This document shows positions 51,495-59,930 of a DNA stretch of 64,000 nt, piece after piece. Origin of the DNA: Rhizobium sp. CIAT894 (GTDB lineage Bacteria > Pseudomonadota > Alphaproteobacteria > Rhizobiales > Rhizobiaceae); assembly GCF_000172795.2 (NCBI RefSeq), contig NZ_CP020951.1, positions 248,001 through 312,000 on the forward strand. The letters run 5' to 3'. The notes beneath the pieces were generated by a model. It was not told the DNA's origin. It did not search any database and worked only from the letters and a program-made list of their open reading frames with translations. Numbering within the stretch: the stretch's first letter is position 1; each line of letters begins with the position of its first letter. A program made the translations under genes and the position numbers.

Positions 51495-51928
51495 TCCCCG
51501 GCGCTGAGGATTTCCATCGTCCGTTCGTCGAATTTCCCCTGATAGAAACGCTCGATCGCCCGGTGGAAGGGCGAGCTATGGTCGCTGATCGCGGCAAACA
51601 AGGTCATCGATGAACGCAGCTTGAGGTCGTCGGGCGAGCCCAGGATCTCATGCGCGGATCGGCCGTCGACCGACAGGATCGCCTCGACGCAGCGCAACAG
51701 CCGGCTGGAGAGAATGGGATCGGCGAGATAGGCGGCGGCTTCCTCGGCCGAGCGGATGGCATATTTTTCTGCCATCGGCGAGGTGCCGAGACCTGATATC
51801 TGCGGGAAGATGAACCACATCCAGTGGGAGGTCTTGCGCCCGGCTTTCAGCTCGGAAAGCGCCCGTTCATAGACACCGTTCTGAGCGTCGACGAAGCGGT
51901 GAAGATTGTAGTCGATACCACCGGCCAT
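51491..51928 (-). CDS. DUF1810-domain protein
   Basis: A 145-aa soluble protein matching DUF1810: the start YNLHRFVDAQNGVYERALSELKAGRKTSHWMWFIFPQISGLG (about 6-47) is diagnostic, followed by MAEKYAIRSAEEAAAYL and SPDDLKLRSSMTLFAAI. DUF1810 proteins are fold relatives of the NADAR/YbiA-type or calpastatin-named group; function not established. ATG 51928 follows AAGGACC and places the domain at the N-terminus. Convergent with the 62-aa gene. Confidence 0.82.
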   Translation of the reverse strand: MAGGIDYNLHRFVDAQNGVYERALSELKAGRKTSHWMWFIFPQISGLGTSPMAEKYAIRSAEEAAAYLADPILSSRLLRCVEAILSVDGRSAHEILGSPDDLKLRSSMTLFAAISDHSSPFHRAIERFYQGKFDERTMEILSAGD

Positions 51929-52036
51929 GGTCCTTGTCCCTTTCCGCTGTCGGTGCAGCCTGGGCCAAGGTCTCATGCCCGGCGAGGTCGTTTTGCCCGG
52001 GCAGAACCAGTTCGCCCGGGAGAACTGCGCTCGCCC

Positions 52037-52351
52037 TCAGCAGACCCTTTCAGCGTAAGGGCTGCTGTCACGGCAATGGCCGTAAGGCGGATGGTGCGGC
52101 CCGTTGTCGCCTGATGGGGCGGCAATGGCCGATGTCGTCACCGGATCCGTCTGATTGGAAGAATATGCGGCGAAACCGACAAAGCTCAAGAGAGCCAGTG
52201 CTGCGACCACGACAACACGCTCGAAGCCTGAAAGTTTCTGGGCGCTGACATGTTCGGCATAGTCGCGTTCGCCCGAGCCGGCGGTTTCATCCTCTTTCAC
52301 ATGATGGGTCACCATATCGTGGCGACGGGTCAAAGTTTCACAATCTGTCAT
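52037..52351 (-). CDS. Single-span membrane protein, 104 aa, unknown
   Basis: A 104-aa frame with one hydrophobic helix (ERVVVVAALALLSFVGFAAYSS, about 44-65). The N-terminal cytoplasmic part is charged (residues 1-43); the C-terminal part is rich in Pro, His, Ser and Gly (APSGDNGPHHPPYGHCRDSSPY) and contains two cysteines and a histidine cluster that could bind metal. GCAGGAG precedes the ATG. No family recognised. The 242-base gap to the amidase start (52352-52593) contains an A/T-rich stretch and nothing I can name. Confidence 0.5.
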   Translation of the reverse strand: MTDCETLTRRHDMVTHHVKEDETAGSGERDYAEHVSAQKLSGFERVVVVAALALLSFVGFAAYSSNQTDPVTTSAIAAPSGDNGPHHPPYGHCRDSSPYAERVC

Positions 52352-52593
52352 TTCAATTACTCCTGCAACGCATGCGATGCCGGTCTCTCAAGAATAAACT
52401 CTCAACCCTCATGGCGAACCGACTCCCGCATGCGTGCAGCATGTGTGTCTTTAATCGCGGCAATTGAAGGGGCGATATGCAAACTCAGTGTTCAAAAAAT
52501 CGTCCTAATAAATGCAAAATATCGTGAAGCTCTGGCTCGCCGGAATGATCCGGGATAATGCGAGAGCATCATCTTTCGTCTGGATCGCGTCCC

Positions 52594-53964
52594 ATGAGCA
52601 AATCCTTCGGTGCGATGTCGGTCGCCCAGCTTTCCGTCCTCATTCAAGGCGCCGCCGTCGATCCGGTCGACGTGGCCGAGGCGGTCTTCGAATCCATCGC
52701 CAATTACGCCGATAAGGCTGTTTTCACCGTGCTGACCGAAAGCCGGGCAATGGAGGAGGCGCGTGCCTCCTCGAAACGGTTGCGGGAAGGGCGCTCGCTC
52801 GGATTGCTGGACGGCATTCCGATCACCTGGAAGGATCTTTTCGACATCGAGGGCCTGGCGACGACGGCGGGTTCCGTCGTGCTGGCCGGGGATGCGCCGG
52901 CCGAGCGCGATGCGGCCGTCGTCGATCTTCTCCGGCAGGCCGGCATGGTCGCCGTCGGCCGCACCAATATGAGCGAATTCGCCTTTTCCGGCCTCGGCAT
53001 CAATCCGCATTACGGCACGCCGGTCAATCCGCGCGGCACGGATCTGCCGCGCATTCCGGGCGGCTCGTCCTCCGGCGCCGGTGCCGCCGTCGCAGCCGGT
53101 CTGGTGCCGGTCGCGATGGGCACCGATACCGGCGGCTCGGTGCGTATTCCCGCCGCCTTCAACGGCATTGTCGGCTACAAGGCAACCCGCGGCCGTCATG
53201 CGATGGAAGGCGTCTATCCGCTGGCAAAGAGCCTGGATTCGCTGGGGCCGCTCTGCCGCAGTGTCCGCGACGCGGTCTGGATCGATGCGGCGATGCGCGG
53301 CCGCACCGCGCCCGACGTCGTCGAGCGTCGCCTGCAGGGGCTGGAATTGCTGGTGCCTGAAAATATCGTCTTCGACGCGGCCGAACCCGGTGTCGTCGCC
53401 GCGTTCGAGGCCGCTTTGGAACGTCTTCAGCAAGCCGGCGCCCGCGTTTCCCGCGCCGTCATTCCAGCCTTTAACGAGATTTTCGATCTGATGACGCGAT
53501 ATGGTCCGCTGGTGACGGCGGAGGCTTTCGCGCTTCACTACCAACGTTTGGCAGGACCGGAAGCAGGCCGCATGGACCACCGCGTCGTCATGCGCACCCG
53601 CCTCGGCGCCAAGACGACCTTGGCCGATTATCTGGCGATCCTCGAAGCGCGCAGCCGGCTGATCGCCGATGTCGAGCATCTCGTCGGCGACCGGCTGATC
53701 GCCTTTCCAACGGTTGCTCATGTCGCTCCGCCGATCGCACCGCTGGAGCAGGACGACGAGCTGTTTTTTGCGACGAACAACAAGACGCTGCGCAACACCG
53801 CGCTCGGCAATTTCCTCGACTGGTGCGGCGTTTCCATTCCCTGCGGCACCGGCCTGTCAGGCATGCCGGTCGGTGTGCTTTTATCGGCGACAGCCAATCG
53901 CGACGAGGCGCTGCTCGGGATCGCGCTTGCCGCCGAGCCGGTCATTCGCGGTGATTTCGCCTGA
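52594..53964 (+). CDS. Amidase-signature-family hydrolase
   Basis: A 456-aa amidase of the Ser-cisSer-Lys type. The triad is visible: Lys80 in ITWKDLFD, the cis-serine in IPGGSSSGAGAAVAAG (about 154-169) and nucleophile Ser182 in GTDTGGSVRIPAAFNG. C-terminal GVSIPCGTGLSGMPVGVLLSA closes the pocket. Substrate unknown; aliphatic amides or carbamoyl compounds are possible. ATG 52594 gives a family-like N-terminus; ATG 52558 is an alternative with 12 more residues. It is followed on the same strand by a TIM-barrel isomerase-type gene after 65 bases. Confidence 0.85.
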   Translation: MSKSFGAMSVAQLSVLIQGAAVDPVDVAEAVFESIANYADKAVFTVLTESRAMEEARASSKRLREGRSLGLLDGIPITWKDLFDIEGLATTAGSVVLAGDAPAERDAAVVDLLRQAGMVAVGRTNMSEFAFSGLGINPHYGTPVNPRGTDLPRIPGGSSSGAGAAVAAGLVPVAMGTDTGGSVRIPAAFNGIVGYKATRGRHAMEGVYPLAKSLDSLGPLCRSVRDAVWIDAAMRGRTAPDVVERRLQGLELLVPENIVFDAAEPGVVAAFEAALERLQQAGARVSRAVIPAFNEIFDLMTRYGPLVTAEAFALHYQRLAGPEAGRMDHRVVMRTRLGAKTTLADYLAILEARSRLIADVEHLVGDRLIAFPTVAHVAPPIAPLEQDDELFFATNNKTLRNTALGNFLDWCGVSIPCGTGLSGMPVGVLLSATANRDEALLGIALAAEPVIRGDFA

Positions 53965-54029
53965 TCGGCGATTGAACCGCCGGGCTTTTGTTGCCATTGA
54001 TGGCATGAGGAGATCCTGGAGGACGGCAC

Positions 54030-54890
54030 GTGCAGATCTTGCAGAGCGGACGTTTCGCGGTTTCGACATGGTCGCTGCATCGGCTGCTCGGCCCTGTCCA
54101 TGGCTACAGCCCCGATCCTGATAAAAGTGCCGCGCCGAAAGAACCTTATGGTCCGGGCGCTGCGGCGCTGATCGACATGCCGGCGGCGCTCGCAGCCCGC
54201 GGCATCCACCGGCTGGAGGTCTGCTCCTTCCATCTGCCGAGCCTTGAGGCCGCCTATATAAGCGAATTGCGCGACGCGATGACGGTCTCGGACGTGCTGT
54301 TCCAGACGCTGCTCGTCGAGGACGGCGATCCGAGCCATCCAGAAACGGCCGAACGCGACGTCAGATGGATGGCCGAATGGATCGATATCGCCGCGGCCCT
54401 CGGAGCGCAGAAGATGCGCGTCATCGCCGGCAAGCAGAAACCGACCGAGGAAAACCTCAGCCGCTCCGCCCGTTACCTCGGCTGGCTGGGCGAACAAGCC
54501 GAAGGCAGTGGCGTGCGTGTCGTCGTCGAGAACTGGTTCGACCTCTTGCCGTCGCCCGTCGAGATGAACTGGCTGCTGGACCGACTGAACGGCAAGATCG
54601 GCCTTAACGGCGATCTCGGCAACTGGGCCGCACCGGCGAAATACGAAGGCCTTGCCGACATCATGCGCCGGGCGGAAATCTGCCATGCCAAGGCCGATTA
54701 CGGCGTCGCCGGCCTTGATGCCGACGATTACCGCAAATGCCTGGAGATGTGCGAGCGGGCCGGTTACGCCGGTCCCTTCACATTGATCTACGACTCGCCG
54801 TTTTTCCCCGACGAATGGGACGGTATCCTGCTGCAAAAGGCCTTCATCGAGGATTTCCTGCGCGAGGCGCCGGCACGCCGGACGGCTTAA
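54030..54890 (+). CDS. Sugar phosphate isomerase/epimerase-type TIM-barrel protein
   Basis: A 286-aa protein of the AP endonuclease 2-like (xylose-isomerase-like) TIM barrel superfamily. The GTG start at 54030 has CTGGAGGACGGC upstream. Features include the N-terminal FAVSTWSLHRLLG, a metal-site ENWFDLLPSP (Glu), the glutamate/aspartate region IGLNGDLGNWA and AEICHAKADYG, consistent with metal-dependent sugar chemistry. Substrate cannot be named. It follows the amidase gene and may share its transcript, suggesting a short pathway for an amide-linked sugar or polyol; this is inference. Confidence 0.72.
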   Translation: MQILQSGRFAVSTWSLHRLLGPVHGYSPDPDKSAAPKEPYGPGAAALIDMPAALAARGIHRLEVCSFHLPSLEAAYISELRDAMTVSDVLFQTLLVEDGDPSHPETAERDVRWMAEWIDIAAALGAQKMRVIAGKQKPTEENLSRSARYLGWLGEQAEGSGVRVVVENWFDLLPSPVEMNWLLDRLNGKIGLNGDLGNWAAPAKYEGLADIMRRAEICHAKADYGVAGLDADDYRKCLEMCERAGYAGPFTLIYDSPFFPDEWDGILLQKAFIEDFLREAPARRTA

Positions 54891-54908
54891 ACCGCGAGCC
54901 TCTGCCGC

Positions 54909-56423
54909 TCATTCCTGGCGCGGGAATCTCTGGCTTTCCTCCAGCACGTTCAGATCCATGTGGTTGCGCATGTAGCGCTCCGAGGCTTTCTGCAGCGGCT
55001 GATGGTCCCAGGGATAATAGGCGCCGTTGCGCAGCGCCGCATAGACCACCCAGCGGCGCGCCTGGCTTTCACGCACGGCTGCGTCGAAATCGGCAAGGTT
55101 CCAGCGCCGGCGGGCCTGTTCGACAAGCCGTGCCAGGGTGTCGGCATGGGCCGGCTTTTCCGCCAGATTGTCGAGTTCCTGTGGATCGGCTTCGAGGTCG
55201 AACAGCATCGGCGGATCCTTTTCGCAGAGCGAGAGCTTGTAGCGCCCGTCCCGGATGCAGACGAGCGGCGCTTCGGAGCCCTCGGCGGCATATTCCATCG
55301 GCACCGGGCTGCGGCTGCCCGTGCCTGCGGCAAGTGCTGAAAGATCCTCACCCTCGGTCCATGGTTTCAACGAGGCGATGTCGATCCCGGCAAGGGCAGC
55401 CAGCGTCGGCGTCACGTCGAGCGTGGAGACGGGCTGATCGATGCGCTGCGGCTTCCAGCCGGGTGCCGCGATCATCAGCGGAACACGCGCCGATCCCTCG
55501 AAGAAGTTCATCTTGAACCAGAGGCCACGATCGCCGAGCATGTCGCCATGGTCGGACACGAAGAGGATGATGGTGTTGTCGGCCATGCGGGTGCGTTCCA
55601 GCACGCCGAGAATGTCGCCGATCTTGTCGTCGACATAGGAGATATTGGCGAAGTAGCCCCGCCTTGCCCGCCGGATCTCTTCCGGGCTGATGTCGAAAGC
55701 ATCGTGGTCGCAGGCTTTCATCAGCCGCTGCGAATGCGGGTCCTGCTGCTCGAAGGCGATCGGCGCCACTGCCGGGTCAAGCGCCGGGCAGTCTTCATAG
55801 AGGTCCCAGAATTTGCGGCGTGCGACATAGGGGTCGTGCGGATGGGTGAAGCTGACGGTCAGGCACCAGGGGCGTCCGTCATGGCCGCGTGAGAGGTCGA
55901 ACAGCTTGCGGCTGGCGTGGTAGGCGACCTCGTCGTCATATTCCATCTGGTTGGTGATCTCGGCGACGCCGGCGCCGGTCACTGAACCCAAATTGTGATA
56001 CCACCAGTCGATGCGCTCACCGGGTTTGGTATAGTCGGGCGTCCAGCCGAAATCGGCCGGATAGATATCCGTCGTCAGCCGCTCCTCGAAACCATGCAAC
56101 TGGTCGGGGCCGACGAAATGCATCTTGCCCGATAGCGCCGTCTGATATCCGCTGGCGCGCAGATGATGCGCATAGGTCGGAATGTCGGAGGCAAATTCCG
56201 CGGCATTGTCGTAGACGCGCGTCCGGCTCGGCAATTGCCCGGACATGAAGGAGGCCCGCGCCGGCGCGCAGAGCGGGCTTGCCGTATAGGTGTTGGCGAA
56301 GCGCACGGAACGCTCCGCCAATGATTTCAGATGCGGCGCATGCAGGAAGTCGGCAGGCCCATCGGGAAAGAGGGTCCCGTTCAACTGATCGACCATCAGG
56401 ATGAGAATATTCGGGCGCGTCAT
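54909..56423 (-). CDS. betC: Choline-sulfatase BetC
   Basis: An alkaline-phosphatase-fold sulfatase, 504 aa, that cleaves choline-O-sulfate to choline and sulfate. The N-terminus RPNILILMVDQL brings the metal aspartate (Asp12). The active-site formylglycine cysteine is Cys52 in LCAPARASFMSG, matching the C-x-A-R of choline-sulfatases. Later metal residues sit in VSDHGDMLGDRGLW. The C-terminal tail (RNHMDLNVLEESQRFPRQE) is typical of BetC. It is divergent from a LysR regulator 94 bases away. In S. meliloti betC is in a betICBA operon; here the bet genes are absent. Confidence 0.93.
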   Translation of the reverse strand: MTRPNILILMVDQLNGTLFPDGPADFLHAPHLKSLAERSVRFANTYTASPLCAPARASFMSGQLPSRTRVYDNAAEFASDIPTYAHHLRASGYQTALSGKMHFVGPDQLHGFEERLTTDIYPADFGWTPDYTKPGERIDWWYHNLGSVTGAGVAEITNQMEYDDEVAYHASRKLFDLSRGHDGRPWCLTVSFTHPHDPYVARRKFWDLYEDCPALDPAVAPIAFEQQDPHSQRLMKACDHDAFDISPEEIRRARRGYFANISYVDDKIGDILGVLERTRMADNTIILFVSDHGDMLGDRGLWFKMNFFEGSARVPLMIAAPGWKPQRIDQPVSTLDVTPTLAALAGIDIASLKPWTEGEDLSALAAGTGSRSPVPMEYAAEGSEAPLVCIRDGRYKLSLCEKDPPMLFDLEADPQELDNLAEKPAHADTLARLVEQARRRWNLADFDAAVRESQARRWVVYAALRNGAYYPWDHQPLQKASERYMRNHMDLNVLEESQRFPRQE

Positions 56424-56517
56424 GTCGTTCCTCTATGCTATTTGCAGATTTTATTGAAGCGCCTATTATCGCGCCTGTAAAGCTGGCTTTTTTCGATGGG
56501 TCATCAAAGGATTTTTT

Positions 56518-57423
56518 ATGCCAGAGCACCCGCTTGAGCTTGGCTGGATGCGCGTCTTCGTCGAGGTGGCAAGACTCGGGAGCTTTTCGTCGGCAGCAGT
56601 GCTGCTCGGGCTTACCCAGCCGGCCGTCAGCTATCAGATCCGCCGGCTGGAGGAGCAGTTCGGCGTCAGCCTGCTGCGCCGCCAGCATCGCGGCGTGACG
56701 CTGACGGCTGAAGGCGAGCGGCTTCTCGACGTCGCCGCCAAGGCGGTCGGCGACATCGATGCGCTCGCCCGCAGTTTCCGTGCCGAAGCCCAAAGACCCG
56801 TCGTCAGGTTGAGAACCGACTATGCCTTTTCATCGCTCTGGCTGATCCCGCGCATGGACGGTTTCCGTCTTCTTCACCCGGAAACGGACATCCAGATCGT
56901 CGCGACGCAGCGATTTTCAGCCGGCTTTCGCGACGAGGCGGATGTCGCGGTCGTTTTCGGCACGCGGGCGGAATTCGGCGCCATCGGCACGCTTCTGCTG
57001 CCGGAAAAGGTCATGCCGGTCTGCACGCAGGGATTTCTCGACCGCAACGGCCCATTCGACGATCCGAGGCAGCTTGCCAGGGCAGTGCTGATCCATCTCG
57101 ATACGCCGATGCCATCGCCCTGGTTCGACTGGCGCAGCTATTTGACCGAATTCTCCGTCCTGCGCGACATCAATGCCGGCCGCGGCGATATCAGCTTCAA
57201 TACCTATTCGCTGGTCGTTCAGGCGGCGCTGAGCGGGCAGGGCGTGGCGATCGGCTGGATGGGGCTCGTCGATACGCTGCTCTCCGCTCGCATGCTGGTC
57301 GACGCCGGCCCGCCGCTCGAGGCGCAGGAGCGCGGATACTGGCTGGTGCCGCCGCGATCTCCAAGCGCTCATAGCGAAGGGCTCGGTGCCTGGCTATTGG
57401 ACGAGGTGAAGCGGAGCAGTTAG
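56518..57423 (+). CDS. LysR-type regulator of choline-sulfate utilisation
   Basis: A 301-aa LysR regulator. The helix-turn-helix occupies about 10-60 (MRVFVEVARLGSFSSAAVLLGLTQPAVSYQIRRLEEQFG), and the effector-domain part is rich in tryptophans (WFDWRSYL). LysR genes divergent from betC form a recognised group of choline-sulfate regulators. The 94-base gap between the two starts must contain its operator. The effector is probably choline or choline sulfate. Confidence 0.85.
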   Translation: MPEHPLELGWMRVFVEVARLGSFSSAAVLLGLTQPAVSYQIRRLEEQFGVSLLRRQHRGVTLTAEGERLLDVAAKAVGDIDALARSFRAEAQRPVVRLRTDYAFSSLWLIPRMDGFRLLHPETDIQIVATQRFSAGFRDEADVAVVFGTRAEFGAIGTLLLPEKVMPVCTQGFLDRNGPFDDPRQLARAVLIHLDTPMPSPWFDWRSYLTEFSVLRDINAGRGDISFNTYSLVVQAALSGQGVAIGWMGLVDTLLSARMLVDAGPPLEAQERGYWLVPPRSPSAHSEGLGAWLLDEVKRSS

Positions 57424-57513
57424 CAACGGCTGCATTTCCCTCCGCGGGAGCCTTGTCATCGGCGACGCCGACCGACATTGTGGGAGCGAATCCATAGCGA
57501 AAGTGACGCAAGC

Positions 57514-57714
57514 ATGCGAACGATCGGATATATCATCGGACTGCTTATGACCCTCCTCGGGCTGATCTGGATCGGACAGGGAAGCGGCTATTTTCCCTAT
57601 CCGGCCTCGAGCTTCATGATCGCCCAAACGATCTGGGTCCTGTGGGGTGCTATTCTCGCCGCAGCCGGCATTGCCGTCATGATCATCGTCTCGCGGCTGC
57701 GCCGGAGAGTGTGA
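57514..57714 (+). CDS. Small two-helix membrane protein, 66 aa
   Basis: A 66-aa hydrophobic protein: helix one MRTIGYIIGLLMTLLGLIWIG, a short loop with YFPYPASSFM, and helix two IWVLWGAILAAAGIAVMIIV, ending in a basic tail (SRLRRRV). The positive tail predicts both ends in the cytoplasm. The ATG at 57514 is preceded by only a weak ribosome-binding site; a TTG at 57478 is possible. Similar tiny membrane proteins are common in Rhizobium with no known function. It lies between the LysR gene and the aldolase gene on the same strand. Confidence 0.55.
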   Translation: MRTIGYIIGLLMTLLGLIWIGQGSGYFPYPASSFMIAQTIWVLWGAILAAAGIAVMIIVSRLRRRV

Positions 57715-57751
57715 GCCGCCGCTGGGAGGCTTACGAGTTGAGGAGAAGGGC

Positions 57752-58546
57752 ATGGCTGCAGCTGACATCGACGGCTTTGCGAACCGGATCAGGGGCAGCC
57801 GGGGTGGGATGATCTCCGCCTGGGTCGGCATTCCCGACGCCATGCTCGTCAACCACCTGGCGCAGGAGGCCTTCGACGCCGTCGTGCTGGATATGCAGCA
57901 CGGCATGTGGGACATGCCGTCGGCGGCCAATGGCATCGCGCAGGTGCGTGTTGCCGGCAAGCCGGCCCTGGCGCGCATCCCGGTCGGCGATTTCGCCTCC
58001 GCCTCGCGCCTGCTCGATGCCGGCGCCTCCGGCATCATCGCGCCGATGATCAATTCGCCCGACGATGCGAGAGCCCTGGTCCGGACGACGAAATATCCGC
58101 CCGTCGGCGAGCGTAGCTGGGGGCCGTCATTGGCGCTGAACCATACCGGCCTGTCGGGCGACGATTATTTGAAGAACGCCAACGCGCTCACCGTCGCCAT
58201 CGCCATGATCGAGACCCGCGCCGCGCTCGATGCGATCGACGGCATTCTCGGCGTGACCGGCATCGACGGCATTTTCATCGGCCCTTCCGACCTTTCGATC
58301 GCGCTGTCGAATGGCGATCAGGTGGCGCCGAACGCTGCCGAAATCGACAGCGCCATGCAGCATGCCGTCGAGCGCTGCCGCGCCCACGGCAAGTTCGCCT
58401 GCGCCTTTGCCGCCGATGGCGAGCGGGCCGGTGAACTCCTGAAATTCGGCTTCGACCTGGTCATCGCCGGCGCCGAGACTACACAACTGCGCTCCGGCGC
58501 CCGCCGCGCCATCAACGCCGCCCGCAGGATCGCTTCGGGCAGTTGA
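57752..58546 (+). CDS. HpcH/HpaI-family class II aldolase
   Basis: A 264-aa pyruvate-type aldolase. The active-site arginine region is VAGKPALARIP, the divalent metal ligands are in VAIAMIETRAALDAIDGI (Glu) and GIFIGPSDLSIAL (Asp), and LDMQHGMWD carries the catalytic base histidine. Such enzymes cleave 4-hydroxy-2-oxo acids (2,4-dihydroxyhept-2-ene-1,7-dioate, 2-keto-3-deoxyglucarate and similar) to pyruvate plus an aldehyde. GAGGAGAAGGGC precedes the ATG. No partner hydratase or dehydrogenase adjoins it, so the pathway is not clear. Confidence 0.86.
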   Translation: MAAADIDGFANRIRGSRGGMISAWVGIPDAMLVNHLAQEAFDAVVLDMQHGMWDMPSAANGIAQVRVAGKPALARIPVGDFASASRLLDAGASGIIAPMINSPDDARALVRTTKYPPVGERSWGPSLALNHTGLSGDDYLKNANALTVAIAMIETRAALDAIDGILGVTGIDGIFIGPSDLSIALSNGDQVAPNAAEIDSAMQHAVERCRAHGKFACAFAADGERAGELLKFGFDLVIAGAETTQLRSGARRAINAARRIASGS

Positions 58547-58583
58547 TTGCGGTGGCGCTACCTCATTCGTTAAGGAGCTGTGA

Positions 58584-59264
58584 TCAGCGGGCCGGCTTCA
58601 CCGCCAGCCAGATGACATGGCGGGCGCCGCCGCGTTTGCCGTTGGCGCGGGTGTTGACGGCATCGACGGAAAAGCCGCTATCCCTAAGGCGTCGGGTGAA
58701 ATCGGGGTCCGGACCGGATGACCAGACGGCGAGCACGCCGCCGGGGCGAAGCGCGTCGCGGGCGGCGCGCAGGCCGGCGAAATCATAGAGCCGGTCGTTG
58801 GATTTGCGGGTCAGCCCGTCCGGGCCATTGTCGACATCGAGCAGGATCGCATCATAGGCGCCCTTGCCGGCGCGGATCGCTTCGCCGACATCCCCCTGAT
58901 GGATGGCGACGCGGGGATCGTCGAGACAGCCCTTGAAGACCTCGGCCATCGGCCCGCGCGCCCAGGTGACGACGGCCGGCACCAGTTCGGCGACGGTGAC
59001 GCCGGCATCCTCTGGAAGGATAGCGAGAGCGGCGCGCAGGGTAAAACCCATGCCGAGCCCGCCGATCAGCACCTTCGGCTTCGGATGCGACTTGATCCGT
59101 TCCCAGGACAGCGTCGCCAGCGCTTCCTCCGAACCGCTGAGGCGGCTGTTCATCAGCTCGTTGGCGCCGAGCATGATCGAGAACTCGCTGCCGCGCTGCT
59201 TCAGCCTGAGTTCGCCGCCTTCGCCGGGAATGGTCGCGGAATCGAGCTGGATCCAGGGCAGCAT
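58584..59264 (-). CDS. Spermidine-synthase-like methyltransferase-fold protein
   Basis: A 226-aa protein with the Rossmann methyltransferase fold of the spermidine synthase family but without its N-terminal beta domain. The nucleotide-binding motif is VLIGGLGMGFTLRAAL (about 65-80), the acidic loop VTVAELVPAVVTWARGP follows, and AYDAILLDVDNGPDGL supplies the catalytic-type aspartates. Single-domain relatives are widespread and mostly unassigned, so aminopropyl transfer should not be assumed. Monocistronic, convergent with the aldolase gene. Confidence 0.78.
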   Translation of the reverse strand: MLPWIQLDSATIPGEGGELRLKQRGSEFSIMLGANELMNSRLSGSEEALATLSWERIKSHPKPKVLIGGLGMGFTLRAALAILPEDAGVTVAELVPAVVTWARGPMAEVFKGCLDDPRVAIHQGDVGEAIRAGKGAYDAILLDVDNGPDGLTRKSNDRLYDFAGLRAARDALRPGGVLAVWSSGPDPDFTRRLRDSGFSVDAVNTRANGKRGGARHVIWLAVKPAR

Positions 59265-59473
59265 GACGGTTTCGCCTCACGTGAAAGAACCGTCCCCTAG
59301 CATAGGGCGATGAGCGGGGCCAGTAAGCAGGCGGAGACCGTTTGAAAACCGGGCGGTGGTTTGAACAGCAGCGAATTTGGGCTGGAGGCTGTCGGTGTCG
59401 GGGTTCCTCGAACGTCCTTTGTTAGACGAGGCGGCACCTCGTATTTTGCAACGACACCTTGGAGATTGGAAAC

Positions 59474-59911
59474 ATGGCGCTCAAGCGGATGGACAATGTC
59501 GGCATCGTCGTCGAAGACCTTGGACGGGCGATTGATTTCTTTGGCGAACTCGGCCTTACGCTCGAAGGTCGGGCCATGATCGAGGGAGGATGGGCCGGAC
59601 GGATCACCGGACTGGGCGATCAGCGTGTCGAGATCGCCATGATGCGCACACCTGATGGCCACAGCCGGCTCGAACTCTCCCGCTTTCTCATGCCTGATGT
59701 CATCGCAGATCACCGCAACGCTCCGGTCAACGCGCTCGGCTATCTCCGCGTCATGTTTACCGTCGACGACATCGACGAGACGCTTGAGAGGCTCCGCGCG
59801 CGCGGCGCGCAGCTCGTAGGCGAGGTCGTCCATTATGGAGACACCTATCGGCTCTGCTACATAAGAGGGCCAGAAGGGCTTCTCCTCGGGCTTGCCCAGG
59901 AACTCAGCTGA
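59474..59911 (+). CDS. VOC/glyoxalase-family protein
   Basis: A 145-aa single-domain protein of the vicinal oxygen chelate superfamily with two beta-alpha-beta-beta-beta repeats: MDNVGIVVEDLGRAIDFFGELGLTLEG at the start and YLRVMFTVDDIDETLERLRARGAQLVGEV in the second half, ending CYIRGPEGLLLGLAQELS with the metal-type glutamate region (usually IxDPDG, here RGPEG). Glyoxalase or bleomycin-resistance-type roles are possible; nothing in context decides. ATG 59474 follows GGAGATTGGAAAC. The gap between it and the methyltransferase start (59265-59473) shows no other gene. Confidence 0.82.
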   Translation: MALKRMDNVGIVVEDLGRAIDFFGELGLTLEGRAMIEGGWAGRITGLGDQRVEIAMMRTPDGHSRLELSRFLMPDVIADHRNAPVNALGYLRVMFTVDDIDETLERLRARGAQLVGEVVHYGDTYRLCYIRGPEGLLLGLAQELS

Positions 59912-59930
59912 GGCGCAATCAAACGGATGC

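Noticed and set aside
53718..54836. Minus-strand frame of 372 aa
   Set aside because: Spans the amidase end and the TIM-barrel gene on the opposite strand; no own motifs.
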